Part shown: positions 34,404-45,223 of the stretch, one piece after another
Layout: each line of letters begins with the position of its first letter
How positions within the stretch are numbered: position 1 is the first letter of the stretch
Assembly: GCA_021787335.1 (NCBI GenBank)
Contig: JAJYMC010000014.1
Location: 35,401-99,400 of the forward strand
From: Bacillota bacterium
GTDB lineage: Bacteria > Bacillota > Sulfobacillia > JAJYWN01 > JAJZPE01
Length of the DNA stretch: 64,000 nt
Direction: 5' to 3'
Notes under the pieces: model-generated
Seen by the model: only the letters and a program-made list of their open reading frames with translations
Told to the model about the DNA's origin: nothing
Databases searched by the model: none
Position numbers and translations under genes: made by a program

Positions 34404-35840
34404 GTGGTCAGACTGGGCTTGATCGACAAGGTGCGTTCGACCATCGAAACCAACAGGCTCCTGGCGCCCGGCGACGCCGTGGTCGTGGCCGTCTCGGGGG
34501 GGCCGGACTCCCTTGCTCTCCTGCACGCCCTGGTGGCCCTGACCTCCGAGTACGGTCTGCGCTTGGTCGTGGCCCACCTCGACCACCGGCTGCGGGGGGA
34601 AGAGGGGCGGGCCGACGCGGCCTTCGTCCGGGACGTGGCCGCGGGCCTGGGTCTGGAGGCCGTCATCGGGGAGGCCGACGTGGCCGCCCTGGCCGCCCGG
34701 CGCCGCCAGGGGACCGAGGAGGCCGCGCGGGAAGCCCGGTACGACTTCCTGTCCCGGGTCGCCGCCGAGCATGGATGCGTCAAGGTGGCCGTCGGCCACA
34801 ACCAGAACGATCAGGCGGAGACGGTCCTGATGCGGTTGATTTACGGGAGCGGCCCGGACGGGCTGGTCGGAATGGCCCCTTCAAGGCTGCTCGGAGCGGT
34901 CCGGCTGATCCGGCCGCTGTTCGATGTGACCCGCGGGGAGATCGAGGCGTATTGCGGCGAACTGGGCCTGCGACCACGTCACGACCGGACCAACGAGGAC
35001 CCGACCTATCTTCGGAACCGGGTCCGGCGGGAACTCCTGCCGCTCCTCGAGGAAAGGTACAACCCCGGGGTCGTCCGTGGTCTGGCCGGGCTGGCCGCCC
35101 GGATGGCCGACGAGAGCCAGGTCCTGCGGGCCCTGACGGCCCAAGCCTATGCCCGACTCGCCGTCGAGACGGGGGACGAAGAGGTCCGGTTGGACCTCGA
35201 TCGACTGGCCGCTGAACCGATGGCCATCCGAAGGCGCCTCATCCGAAGAGCCGTCGCCAGGGCTGGGGCCGCCCGGTTGTCGGCCGAGCGCGTGGCGGCC
35301 ATCCTCGAACTGGCCGCCGGCGGTAGGACCGGGGCAGTCGTCGAGCTGGCCGACGGGTACGGCGCCGTCCGGGAGGCATCGGCTCTCGTCATCGGGCCGG
35401 TCGCCGCGGGAACGGGGCTCTTGACCGAACACCGGCTTCCGCTGCCGGGCCGGGTCGACCTGCCGGAGGCGGGACTGGCCATCACCAGCGAGATTCTTCC
35501 GGCGGAACGGTTTCCGGGCGAAGCGGGGGTCGGCCGGGATGAAGCCTTTCTCGATGCCGAAGCGGTCGCCGCGAAGACCGGGAACGACCTCCGGGTGAGG
35601 TCGCGGCGGCCGGGGGACGCCTTTCACCCGGAGGGGGCCCCAGGAGCGAGGAAACTCAAGGATTTCCTGATCGACGCCAAGGTGCCGAGACGCCGGCGCG
35701 ACCGCGTGCCCCTGGTGGTCGGCGGGCCGGAGAACGACGTCATCGTCTGGGTCGCCGGCTGGCGCATCGACGAAGCCTTCAGGGTCGGGCCTCAGACCCG
35801 CCGAATCGTCCACTTAAGCCTGCTACGCATGGACTTATGA
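34404..35840 (+). CDS. tilS: tRNA(Ile)-lysidine synthetase
   Basis: A 478-aa enzyme converting C34 of tRNA-Ile(CAT) to lysidine so that AUA is read as Ile. PP-loop VVVAVSGGPDSLALLHAL (SGGPDS at 31-36), LVVAHLDHRLRGEEGRADAA, AVGHNQNDQAETVLMRLIYG, then DRTNEDPTYLRNRVRRELLP. The C-terminal domain has RSRRPGDAFHPEGAPGARKL, then KDFLIDAKVPRRRRDRVPLV, the tRNA-binding tail. GTG at 34404 with GTAGGAA close upstream; a downstream TTG is less likely. In B. subtilis hprT lies between tilS and ftsH; it is missing here. Confidence 0.95.
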   Translation: MVRLGLIDKVRSTIETNRLLAPGDAVVVAVSGGPDSLALLHALVALTSEYGLRLVVAHLDHRLRGEEGRADAAFVRDVAAGLGLEAVIGEADVAALAARRRQGTEEAAREARYDFLSRVAAEHGCVKVAVGHNQNDQAETVLMRLIYGSGPDGLVGMAPSRLLGAVRLIRPLFDVTRGEIEAYCGELGLRPRHDRTNEDPTYLRNRVRRELLPLLEERYNPGVVRGLAGLAARMADESQVLRALTAQAYARLAVETGDEEVRLDLDRLAAEPMAIRRRLIRRAVARAGAARLSAERVAAILELAAGGRTGAVVELADGYGAVREASALVIGPVAAGTGLLTEHRLPLPGRVDLPEAGLAITSEILPAERFPGEAGVGRDEAFLDAEAVAAKTGNDLRVRSRRPGDAFHPEGAPGARKLKDFLIDAKVPRRRRDRVPLVVGGPENDVIVWVAGWRIDEAFRVGPQTRRIVHLSLLRMDL

Positions 35841-35851
35841 GGCCCGCTGGT

Positions 35852-35880
35852 TTGTCTTTTCGGGGCCGGTGTGGTAAAAT
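35852..35880 (+). promoter_or_regulatory. Sigma-A promoter for ftsH
   Basis: TTGTCT (35852-35857), a 17-bp spacer and TAAAAT (35875-35880), giving a leader of about 175 nt before the TTG start at 36063. Confidence 0.55.
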
Positions 35881-36062
35881 AATCTGGTCATCGGTTTCCG
35901 AAAACCCAGGTGGCATCGAGATCGGGTTCGCGTGCGGCTTCAAACCCGAGCGTCCGGCGCCTTCAGACGCCGCGAAACATCGCTCTCGCGGCGGCGTAAG
36001 TTGACAGTGAAGGGACCATGAGGTGCCCTGATTCAAATCCAAACGGGAAGGAGGGTCGGTCT

Positions 36063-37967
<1,905 letters not shown>

Positions 37968-38011
37968 GGCCAGTCGGGCCAAAGGACCCCGGACGCCTGC
38001 AAATGCACGCC

Positions 38012-38046
38012 AAAAGCCGCACCCATGACGGGTGCGGCTTTCTTGT
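38012..38046. terminator. Bidirectional terminator between ftsH and the GGDEF gene
   Basis: AAAGCCGCACCC (38013-38024) pairs with GGGTGCGGCTTT (38030-38041), followed by CTTGTG on the plus strand; on the minus strand the stem ends in TTTT. Confidence 0.8.
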
Positions 38047-38082
38047 GCTCCAGAGGGCGGGACGCCGGGGAAGGGCCTGACC

Positions 38083-38110
38083 TGTCCTCAGTCTTCTGTC
38101 CTCAGTCTTC
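38083..38110 (+). repeat. 14-bp tandem duplication at the 3' end of the GGDEF gene
   Basis: TGTCCTCAGTCTTC occurs twice back to back (38083-38096, 38097-38110). The second copy contains the stop codon of the minus-strand GGDEF gene. Confidence 0.85.
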
Positions 38111-39199
38111 GGCGCCCCCGGGCGGACGGCGCTCCTCGACGGTGGACGGGACCTGGAACCCGGCCGCGACGACCTCGGCGTAGTGGCGGACCTGGTTCCG
38201 GCCCATCTCCTTGGCGTACAGCACGGCCCTCCAGGCCCGCTCGAACAGCTCGTCGGCGGTCCGGCAGTCCTGCGGGAAGCAGGCAAGGCCCAGGCTGGCG
38301 GTGATGGGCGGGACGGTCCGACCATCGGCCCAGACGGCGTGGTCGGCGACCTTCTGGCGCAGCCGGCGGGCCAGGAAATGGGCCCCGGCCGTATCGGTCT
38401 CAGGGAGGATGAGGGCGAACTCCTCGCCGCCGCAACGGGCGATGAGGTCACAGGCGCGGACGCCGGCCTTGAGCACCGCGGCCACCTCAGCCAGGGTGCG
38501 GTCGCCGGACTCGCGTCCGTGGTCGCGGTTGACCGAGGAGAAGCGGTCGATGTCGACGACGATCAGGCTGAGGGGGTGATTATAGCGAAGGGCGCGGGCC
38601 ACTTCCTCGGCCAGGCGAACCTGGAAGAACCGGCGATTGTAGACCCCCGTCAGGCCGTCGGTCGTCGACTCGGCCAGGGCCACGTTGAGTTCGCCTTCGA
38701 GCCGGCGGTGGAGGTCACCGGAGAACCGGTCACGTTCGCGGAGCGACTCGACCAGCTCGTTGAAGCCGGCGACGAGGCCGCCGAAGTCGTCCGGGCCTTC
38801 CAGTCGAAGAGGTTCCGGCAAGTCACCCTTGGCGACGCGCCGGAGCACCTTCAGCAGACGGTCAGCGGGTTCCCTGACCTGCCGGTCGACGATGAACGTG
38901 GTCAGGGCGACGAGAATGGCCAGGCCGGTCAGAGCGAGGAGGAAGAGGCGGGTGCCGATGCCGGCCGTGGCTATGAGCCGGTCGTTCTCGGGGAGGGAGA
39001 CCAGGGCTCGTCCAAGCCCCGAGAGGCCAAAAATGACAAGTCCCGCCATGACGCCGGTGAAGACCAGCGCCAGCGGGAGCAAGAAGCGGGATCGCCACGA
39101 CAATCCCCTGAACAGCCGCACCCAATGCCACCGCTTTCTATGGACGCCCTTCCGCTTCAAGGTCTCGTTTTCAACGTCGGGGCCGAAAATCCTGCTCAC
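38102..39199 (-). CDS. Membrane HAMP-GGDEF diguanylate cyclase
   Basis: A 365-aa protein predicted to make cyclic di-GMP. Two membrane segments (FLLPLALVFTGVMAGLVIFG ~40-59 and LFLLALTGLAILVALTTFIV ~85-104) bracket a very short outside loop of about 25 residues, so there is no large sensor domain. A HAMP linker follows (RQVREPADRLLKVLRRVAKG), then the GGDEF domain from ~180: DGLTGVYNRRFFQVRLAEEV, VVDIDRFSSVNRDHG, and the active-site motif RCGGEEFALI (GGEEF, catalytically competent form). No RxxD inhibitory site is obvious. GTG at 39199, weak ribosome site. It is convergent with ftsH and close behind the exchanger gene. Confidence 0.92.
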   Translation of the reverse strand: MSRIFGPDVENETLKRKGVHRKRWHWVRLFRGLSWRSRFLLPLALVFTGVMAGLVIFGLSGLGRALVSLPENDRLIATAGIGTRLFLLALTGLAILVALTTFIVDRQVREPADRLLKVLRRVAKGDLPEPLRLEGPDDFGGLVAGFNELVESLRERDRFSGDLHRRLEGELNVALAESTTDGLTGVYNRRFFQVRLAEEVARALRYNHPLSLIVVDIDRFSSVNRDHGRESGDRTLAEVAAVLKAGVRACDLIARCGGEEFALILPETDTAGAHFLARRLRQKVADHAVWADGRTVPPITASLGLACFPQDCRTADELFERAWRAVLYAKEMGRNQVRHYAEVVAAGFQVPSTVEERRPPGGAED

Positions 39200-39227
39200 G
39201 TGAGTGCCCCGGCGACCGTCTACCGCC

Positions 39228-40334
39228 TCAGGCCTCGGACTCCTGTCGGCGGAGACGCCCCTGGTGTCGCCGATGCAGGAGATAGAGGCCTCCGGCCGCG
39301 GGCAGGGTCAGCAGGTACCAGCCAATCGCGGAGGACTGGTCGGCCAGGACGGTCGAGACGAAGATGACGTAGTAGAAGCCCCCGGCCAGAAGCAGTGACG
39401 GGTGAAGGTGGTTCGTCCGGACGAGGGTGGCGAAGGCGATGGCTACCGAGAAGAGGGTCAGGGCAGCGCTGGTGAGGGCCAGGGGGTTGAGGATCCAGGG
39501 GGTGAGGAGGATGCCGACGGCCGGGATGACCGAACTCTGAAAGACCATCGCCCCGGTGATGTTGCCCAGGGCCAACGTGTCCTTGCCCCGACGGACCCAG
39601 ATGATGCTGTTGAACTTCTCCGGCAACTCGGTGGCCACCGGGACGATGATGATGGCCAGGATGAAGGCCGGCACGCCGAAGAGGGTCGAGAGGTTCTCGA
39701 TGGAGGTCACGAAGAAACGCGCCCCGACGATGATGCCGGCCAGGGCCAGAGCCACCTGCCCGAGGACCAGCCAGAGGGTGGGATTCGCCTGCCGCCGGGC
39801 CAGGTAAAGCGGATGGAGTTCGTCCTCCTCACCCAGCCGGGCGCCCGAGGTCACCGTCTGGTAGGCGTAGACGGCGTATGCCGCCAGCAGGCCGAAGGCG
39901 ATGACGACCTTCAGCCCGTGGACGGGCAGGAAAGCCGCGGCGATGGCGATGGTGTAGACGATGAGGAAGAACCGCAGATCGCGTTCCATGGTGACCGGAT
40001 CGATGAGCATCACCCGGCGCGGACGGCCGCCGACGGGGAAACTCATCGCGGCGATGCCGGTGATGCAGAGGGCCAGGGTCCCGAGCATGAATGGGGCGCC
40101 GAGGATGGCGCCGATCCCGACTTCCTGGGAGACCGCGTGCCCGCGTCCGGTGAGCAGGGCGATAAGGGGGATCATCGTCTCCGGCATGGCCGTCCCGACG
40201 GCCGCCAGAATGCTGCCGACGGCCCCCTCCGAGAGGTTCAGTTTCTTTCCCAGCCACTCGACGGAGTTGGTGAAGTACTCGGCGGCGAGAAGGATCACTC
40301 CGAAGCTCAACAGCAGGACGAGAAGATCAGCCAA
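39228..40334 (-). CDS. Ca2+/cation antiporter (CaCA) family protein
   Basis: A 368-aa membrane protein with about ten segments and the two alpha repeats of the sodium/calcium exchanger superfamily: GAVGSILAAVGTAMPETMIP in the first half, and FILAIIIVPVATELPEKFNS followed by ALGNITGAMVFQSSVIPAVG in the second. The central loop carries an acidic stretch (GEEDELHPLYLARR). Substrate (Ca2+ with H+ or Na+) is not decidable. The TTG at 40334 is preferred because GGAGG lies eight bases upstream; the GTG at 40343 overlaps that site. Own promoter upstream. Confidence 0.9.
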   Translation of the reverse strand: MADLLVLLLSFGVILLAAEYFTNSVEWLGKKLNLSEGAVGSILAAVGTAMPETMIPLIALLTGRGHAVSQEVGIGAILGAPFMLGTLALCITGIAAMSFPVGGRPRRVMLIDPVTMERDLRFFLIVYTIAIAAAFLPVHGLKVVIAFGLLAAYAVYAYQTVTSGARLGEEDELHPLYLARRQANPTLWLVLGQVALALAGIIVGARFFVTSIENLSTLFGVPAFILAIIIVPVATELPEKFNSIIWVRRGKDTLALGNITGAMVFQSSVIPAVGILLTPWILNPLALTSAALTLFSVAIAFATLVRTNHLHPSLLLAGGFYYVIFVSTVLADQSSAIGWYLLTLPAAGGLYLLHRRHQGRLRRQESEA

Positions 40335-40375
40335 CCAGGACACCTCCGGCGGTTGTCGGGCCGAAACTCGCCTTC

Positions 40376-40405
40376 ATTGTACCAGGGGAGCGGACGGTTT
40401 GTCTA
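40376..40405 (-). promoter_or_regulatory. Promoter of the cation antiporter gene
   Basis: On the minus strand TAGACA (40405-40400), an 18-bp spacer and TACAAT (40381-40376), about 40 bp before the start codon. Confidence 0.5.
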
Positions 40406-40428
40406 ATGGGGGAAAGCGCCGGAAGGGT

Positions 40429-40457
40429 TTGGGCGGGGGATGGCTAATCTGTTGTAT
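40429..40457 (+). promoter_or_regulatory. Weak promoter candidate for the CCA-type enzyme gene
   Basis: TTGGGC (40429-40434), a 17-bp spacer and TTGTAT (40452-40457). It is the best pair I can find in the divergent intergenic region. Confidence 0.3.
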
Positions 40458-40506
40458 TGCCCAAGGGCAGGGAAACATAAGGGCATGACTCTCCCGGAGG
40501 TGTCCT

Positions 40507-41913
40507 GTGAAGGACCTCTTGGTCCGGGCGCGACTGCGCTTCGTCTACAAGAGAATAGTCCCCCCGGATGTGCAGGCGGTCCTCAGACGGCTCGGCCTTC
40601 ACGGGCACCAAGCCTTCGTCGTCGGGGGTTGCGTGCGCGACCTTGTCATCGGCAATAAGCCGCAGGACTGGGACGTCACCACCGACGCCCGGCCGGAGGA
40701 GGTCATCCGCATCTTCGAGCGGACCGTCCCGAGCGGGGTCAAGCATGGGACGGTGACCGTCCTGACCTCGGCCAGGCCGGTGGAAGTGACCACCTACCGG
40801 ATCGATGTCGATTACAGTGACTACCGCCACCCGGACAAGGTCGTCTACACGCGGGACCTCCGTGAGGACCTGGCTCGTCGCGACCTGACCATCAACGCCA
40901 TGGCCCTGGGTGCCTCGGGTGAGTTGGTCGACCCTTATGGCGGCCTGCGGGACCTGGAACTGAAGGTCATCCGGGCGGTCGGCGACCCGGCCGAGCGGTT
41001 CCGGGAAGACGCCCTGCGGATGATGCGGGCGGTCCGTTTCTCGGCCCAACTGGCGATGATCATCGAGCCGGCCACGATGGCCGCCATCAAGGCTCAGGCC
41101 AATCTGCTCAGACATGTCTCGGCCGAGCGCGTCCGGGATGAGTTCAACAAGATCCTGCTGTCACCGGCCCCGGCGGCGTCGCTCGAAGTCCTCCGGGAGA
41201 CCGGTCTTCTGGTCGTCTTCCTGCCCGAGTTGCTGGAAGGGGTCGGTTTTGAGCAGAACGTCCACCATGCCTTCACGGTATGGGAGCATACCCTCATCGC
41301 CGTCGACACCATTCCGGCCGCGTTGCCCCTGCGGTTGGCCGCCCTCCTGCATGACGTGGCCAAACCACGGACGCTGACGGTCATCGCCGGCGAGCGCCAC
41401 TTCTACGACCACGAGAACCTCGGGGCCGGCATGGCCCGCAGCATCCTGCGCCGCCTGAAGTACGATAACGGCACCATCGAACGGGTCACCCATCTCATCC
41501 GTCATCATATGGCCCTACACCTGAGCCCCCAGATGAAAGACTCGGCCGTCCGGCGGCTCATCGCCCGGGTCGGTCTGGACAACATCCGGGACCTCCTGGA
41601 ACTGAGGCGGGCCGATCGGATGGGCTCGGGGAAGAAGCCGGGACCGGTCTCCCAGGGGACCCTGCGTCTCCTCAATCGCATCGAGCGCGTGCTCAAGGAG
41701 GACTCGGCCTTCGGTCTGAAGGACCTGGCCATCGATGGCAACGACGTGATGCGGGTGTCCGGGATGAAGCCCGGCCCGGCCGTTGGGCGCATCCTCCGGC
41801 AGCTCTTCGAAGAGGTCCTGGAGACGCCCGAGCTGAACCGGCGGGAACTGCTCGAGGCCCGGGCCCGGGAACTATCTGGGACCGAGGAGGCCCCGCTCGG
41901 CGAGCGGCTCTGA
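40507..41913 (+). CDS. cca: Class II tRNA nucleotidyltransferase / poly(A) polymerase family with HD domain
   Basis: A 468-aa protein. Nucleotidyltransferase motifs: FVVGGCVRDLVIG, then PQDWDVTTDARPEEV (catalytic D-x-D), RRDLTINAMALG, and the adjoining AERFREDALRMMRAVRFSAQ for base selection. A C-terminal HD hydrolase domain has HAFTVWEHTLIAVDTIPA and AALLHDVAKPRTLT (His-Asp) with later HLIRHHMALH. This layout is that of bacterial CCA-adding or A-adding enzymes. Three of the four nearby tRNA genes lack an encoded CCA, so a CCA-adding function is needed; A-only activity cannot be excluded. GTG at 40507 behind CGGAGGTGTCCT. Confidence 0.88.
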   Translation: MKDLLVRARLRFVYKRIVPPDVQAVLRRLGLHGHQAFVVGGCVRDLVIGNKPQDWDVTTDARPEEVIRIFERTVPSGVKHGTVTVLTSARPVEVTTYRIDVDYSDYRHPDKVVYTRDLREDLARRDLTINAMALGASGELVDPYGGLRDLELKVIRAVGDPAERFREDALRMMRAVRFSAQLAMIIEPATMAAIKAQANLLRHVSAERVRDEFNKILLSPAPAASLEVLRETGLLVVFLPELLEGVGFEQNVHHAFTVWEHTLIAVDTIPAALPLRLAALLHDVAKPRTLTVIAGERHFYDHENLGAGMARSILRRLKYDNGTIERVTHLIRHHMALHLSPQMKDSAVRRLIARVGLDNIRDLLELRRADRMGSGKKPGPVSQGTLRLLNRIERVLKEDSAFGLKDLAIDGNDVMRVSGMKPGPAVGRILRQLFEEVLETPELNRRELLEARARELSGTEEAPLGERL

Positions 41914-41942
41914 AGCCGCGGGGCACCCGCGACCGAGGGCAC

Positions 41943-41967
41943 GGCCACCCGCGAGGGTGGTCTTCTC
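41943..41967 (+). terminator. Terminator after the CCA-type gene
   Basis: CCACCC (41945-41950) pairs with GGGTGG (41955-41960) around a GCGA tetraloop, followed by TCTTCTC. Confidence 0.5.
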
Positions 41968-42020
41968 ATGACCCGCCCGCCGGGCTCGCGACCCACCCCC
42001 AGACCGGAGGAGGCGCGCCG

Positions 42021-43943
42021 ATGAACATCCGGGAAGTGCAGGCCGGGACCGGAAGTTCCGACCGGTCAGAATGGCTCGCCCTTCAGGAACGGGCCTTGGC
42101 CCGTTACGGCCTGGTTCGCCGGACGCTCCCGGACCTCGTCGAGCCGGATGGCCTCTGGCTTCGGCTGGTGGCCGAGGAAGGGGGCCGGGCGATGGCCGCG
42201 CTGTCCCTGCGCGTCGAGGGGGACGTCGCCGCCCTGCAGCCCTTCTGTCCGCTGGTCGACCCGGACTTCGCCTTCGATGAGACGGCCTCGGCCCTGTGGC
42301 GGGAAGCGCAGACCCGGCTGACCGAATGGGGAGTGCTCGAGGCCGCGGCGAATCTGCGCTATCCGCCGGACCACCGGTCCTCGGTGGAGCCGCTGATCAC
42401 CTGGTACCGCCGGAACGGTCTGGACGTGAACGAGCGTCTCGTAATGGCCAGGCCGCTGGATTTCCCCGATGTGGCGGCGGCCAGGAGAAGCGAGCCGCCG
42501 GGGACCACCTTTGCCACCTGGGCCGGGCGGGGCGAGGAACTGGCCGGAGTCTTCCGACAGGTCTTCGAGGGCCGCGGCGCACCGGCGGGTGAGGACCGGT
42601 CGGACGACGATCCCGGGCGGCGGCCGCTGGAGACCATGTCCGGACGGCGTGGCGCCTATGACCCGGAGCGGACCGCCCTCGCGCTCGAGGGCGACCGGCC
42701 GGTCGGCTTCGCGGCGGTGACGCTTCACCCCGATGACGCCCTTCTGGCCGACATCGGCGTGCTCCCCGGGGACCGCCGTCGCGGCCTGGGGAGCGCCCTC
42801 CTCGGTCGGGCTTACGAGGCCGCCCTGCGGGCCGGCCGCCGGCGGCTGTCGCTGGTGGTCGGGGCCGAGGACCGGATGGCCCGGGAGTTCTTCGAGCGCC
42901 GAGGATTCACCGCGCTGGCCGAGGTCGGTCTGGCCCGCTGGACGCCGGCCCGGCCGGCCACCCCGCCCCTGGCCGTCGTCACCGGGGGTACGGGCCACGT
43001 CGGGCGTGACCTGGTCCGCCTGTTGCTCGCCCGCGGCTGGCGCGTCCGCTGCCTGGTCGGTGACGCGGCACCCAAGGATGTGGCGGCCCTGACCGAGGCC
43101 GGGGCCGAACCCTGGCCCGGTGACGTACTCGACCCGGGCAGCCTGCGCGGGCTGTTCGATGGGGCGACCGACGCCTACCACCTGACGGAACTGGACCAGG
43201 GTGATCAGGCCGACATCCGGAGGTTGAACGTCGACGGGGCGGTCAACGCGGCCCGGGAGGCCTCCGGCGGGTCGCTCCGCGCCTTCGTCATCGCTTCCAG
43301 CGCCGCGGTCTACGGCGATGCCGGCGAGGCCCTCGTCGATGAACGGTCGCGGCGGACCCCCGGGACAGCCTACGGCCGGTCTAAGGCGGCCATGGAAGAC
43401 GCCCTGCGCTCCATGGCCGATGGGGGTGGCAGGCTCCCCCTGAGGCTAGCCCGCCTGGGCGTGGTCTACGGTCCCGATAGCCCGGCCCTGCCGGTGGAGG
43501 AGATCCGCCATGGGCGTTTCCGCCTCATCGGCAACGGGGAGAACTGGGGCAGCTACATCCACCGCGACGACGTCGCCCGAGCCCTGTTCTGGGTGGCCAG
43601 GCGCGGCCGGGATGGAGAGGCTTACAACCTGTGCGACGACCGGCCGATGAAGGTCGGGCGCTTCTATGAACTCGCCGCCGAGAAGCTGGGCGCCCCTAAC
43701 CTCGAATACATCTCCCCCGGCGCCGCCCGCGTGATCATGCCTTTGGCCGGGGTGGCCGGCCGCCTTGGCGGGCGGCGGCCGGCGGTTTCGATGGACGCGG
43801 TCAAGGCCATGACCGCCTCGGTCCGGATGTCCGATGCACGTTTGCGCAAAGACTTAGGAGCGGCCCTGACCTGTCCGACGGTGGACGTCGGGTTGGCCAG
43901 GACTCTCGCTGAAGGAGGATCCGACCATGCTGACAGGTCGTGA
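42021..43943 (+). CDS. Fusion of GNAT acetyltransferase and NAD-dependent epimerase (SDR) domains
   Basis: A 640-aa protein with two unrelated modules. Residues ~1-310 are GNAT-like, perhaps tandem: a degenerate first half (EWLALQERALARYGLVRRTL onward) and a second half with a clear acetyl-CoA loop, IGVLPGDRRRGLGSALLGRA near 250-268, ending FFERRGFTALAEV. Residues ~315-625 form an extended SDR: VVTGGTGHVGRDLVRLLLAR (nucleotide-binding Gly motif), IASSAAVYGDAGE, catalytic YGRSK near 451, RLGVVYGPDSPAL. ATG at 42021 has GGAGGAGGCGCGCCG. The frame is continuous, so the fusion is not an artefact of annotation. Its stop overlaps the aldolase-like start by 17 bp, so they are co-translated. Substrates unknown, possibly sugar-related. 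Confidence 0.85.
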   Translation: MNIREVQAGTGSSDRSEWLALQERALARYGLVRRTLPDLVEPDGLWLRLVAEEGGRAMAALSLRVEGDVAALQPFCPLVDPDFAFDETASALWREAQTRLTEWGVLEAAANLRYPPDHRSSVEPLITWYRRNGLDVNERLVMARPLDFPDVAAARRSEPPGTTFATWAGRGEELAGVFRQVFEGRGAPAGEDRSDDDPGRRPLETMSGRRGAYDPERTALALEGDRPVGFAAVTLHPDDALLADIGVLPGDRRRGLGSALLGRAYEAALRAGRRRLSLVVGAEDRMAREFFERRGFTALAEVGLARWTPARPATPPLAVVTGGTGHVGRDLVRLLLARGWRVRCLVGDAAPKDVAALTEAGAEPWPGDVLDPGSLRGLFDGATDAYHLTELDQGDQADIRRLNVDGAVNAAREASGGSLRAFVIASSAAVYGDAGEALVDERSRRTPGTAYGRSKAAMEDALRSMADGGGRLPLRLARLGVVYGPDSPALPVEEIRHGRFRLIGNGENWGSYIHRDDVARALFWVARRGRDGEAYNLCDDRPMKVGRFYELAAEKLGAPNLEYISPGAARVIMPLAGVAGRLGGRRPAVSMDAVKAMTASVRMSDARLRKDLGAALTCPTVDVGLARTLAEGGSDHADRS

Positions 43944-45183
43944 ACTGGCCCGCATCTTTGAGCATTGCACCCCGTTCGAAGGGGATGGGAGCCTCAAGCC
44001 CGAGCAAGAGCGGGTGAGCATCCTCGCCGCCAACGCCAACCTGCCCCTGGAGGTGCAGGCGCGGGCCTTCGCCATGGCCGCCGCGGAGGGCGAGGGTTCA
44101 CCCCTCATCGTCCAGCTGAGCCACAACGCGCTAAGCCTTATCGGGGGCGACCCGGAGGCCTTCCCCACGCCTCCGGGAGTACACCGGGACGACCAGGTCC
44201 GACCGGTCGTCGACGGCGCGGTCATCGGCAACTGGATGGTCGAGGAGTTCGCCGCCCATTACGGGGCCGAGTGGGTGGCCGTCTCCCTGGACCACTTCAA
44301 GCTGCCGCCCTATGACCCGCCGGGGCAACCGGGGAATCCCGGGCCGGGCCTTCATTTCAGCGAAGAACTCGCCCCCCTCGACATCGAGCTGGCGGAGCGA
44401 CGGATCGTCCATGCCCTGGCGGCCCTCGAGCCGGTTCACGAGAAGGGCCTCGACCGTTCCGAGGAGACCCTTCGGTCCTACGTGAGCTATCTTTGGAGCG
44501 CCCGCTACCGCCAGTTCAAACAGGATTTCATGGCCGTGGTCGGGACCATCTCACCGGCCTGGGCCATGATCGACACGGAAAAGCTGCCGCCGGTCCTGGA
44601 CTTTGCCGTGACCCGTGACGTCATCGATTCCGTCCGTGATGACATGGGCAACCACGACGTGGTCATCGAGGCCGAGTACGGGGCGACCGGCACCCGCGGG
44701 CAGGCCATCCCTTACCGGCCGACGCGGGGCCCCGAACTGGAGAGCCTGGCCCGGCAGATCGCCGCCTTCATCGCCTACACCGGCGCCGAGGCCATCGCCT
44801 ACCCCATCGGCATGGAGCACGCCGCCCGGACGGCCGACGCCCACGAGCCCGACGTCGAGCGGCTCCTGGCCGTGCAGCGCGAGATCATCACCTGGACCGG
44901 CCGGTACGTGCCCTTCGTCCAGCACGGCGGGACCGGAGCTGCCACCGTGGTCCGGGGTCTGGTCGGCAAGGACAACGTCAACACCAGGTTCCTCGTGGCC
45001 GGGGCCAACGCCCTGGCCGACCAGGTCCTGGCCAACCAACGTGACATCCGGGCCGGCGACAAGAGCGCCTGCGGGACCGGTCTCTTTACCAAGATGACCG
45101 CCGCCGTCTACGACGCCACTCTCCAGAAGCTCAAGGAGTGTGGAAGCTACGGCCTCGGGCCGACGATCGAGAGCATCCTTTGA
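43927..45183 (+). CDS. Class II fructose-bisphosphate aldolase-family protein
   Basis: A 418-aa protein with a class II (zinc) aldolase-like TIM-barrel pattern: NANLPLEVQARAFAMAAAEG near the N-terminus, VAVSLDHFKLPP (~117-128, Asp/His of the zinc-catalytic region), YPIGMEHAARTADAHEP (Gly-x-x-His ligand), and FVQHGGTGAATVVRGLVGKD followed by DNVNTRFLVAGANA (His ligand and phosphate-binding Gly/Asn-x-x-T). It is longer than FbaA (about 285-345) with an insert at ~130-200. Such long forms are poorly characterised, so the true substrate is open. ATG at 43927 with GAAGGAGGATCCGACC. Overlaps the fusion gene upstream. Confidence 0.75.
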   Translation: MLTGRELARIFEHCTPFEGDGSLKPEQERVSILAANANLPLEVQARAFAMAAAEGEGSPLIVQLSHNALSLIGGDPEAFPTPPGVHRDDQVRPVVDGAVIGNWMVEEFAAHYGAEWVAVSLDHFKLPPYDPPGQPGNPGPGLHFSEELAPLDIELAERRIVHALAALEPVHEKGLDRSEETLRSYVSYLWSARYRQFKQDFMAVVGTISPAWAMIDTEKLPPVLDFAVTRDVIDSVRDDMGNHDVVIEAEYGATGTRGQAIPYRPTRGPELESLARQIAAFIAYTGAEAIAYPIGMEHAARTADAHEPDVERLLAVQREIITWTGRYVPFVQHGGTGAATVVRGLVGKDNVNTRFLVAGANALADQVLANQRDIRAGDKSACGTGLFTKMTAAVYDATLQKLKECGSYGLGPTIESIL

Positions 45184-45223
45184 GGCCCGCCGGGCCGGCG
45201 GGAATCGTGAAGGGGGTCTTCGC

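Noticed and set aside
36001-36030. TTGACA at 36001 as an ftsH -35 element
   Set aside because: No -10-like hexamer at 16-18 bp downstream; the pair at 35852-35880 is better.
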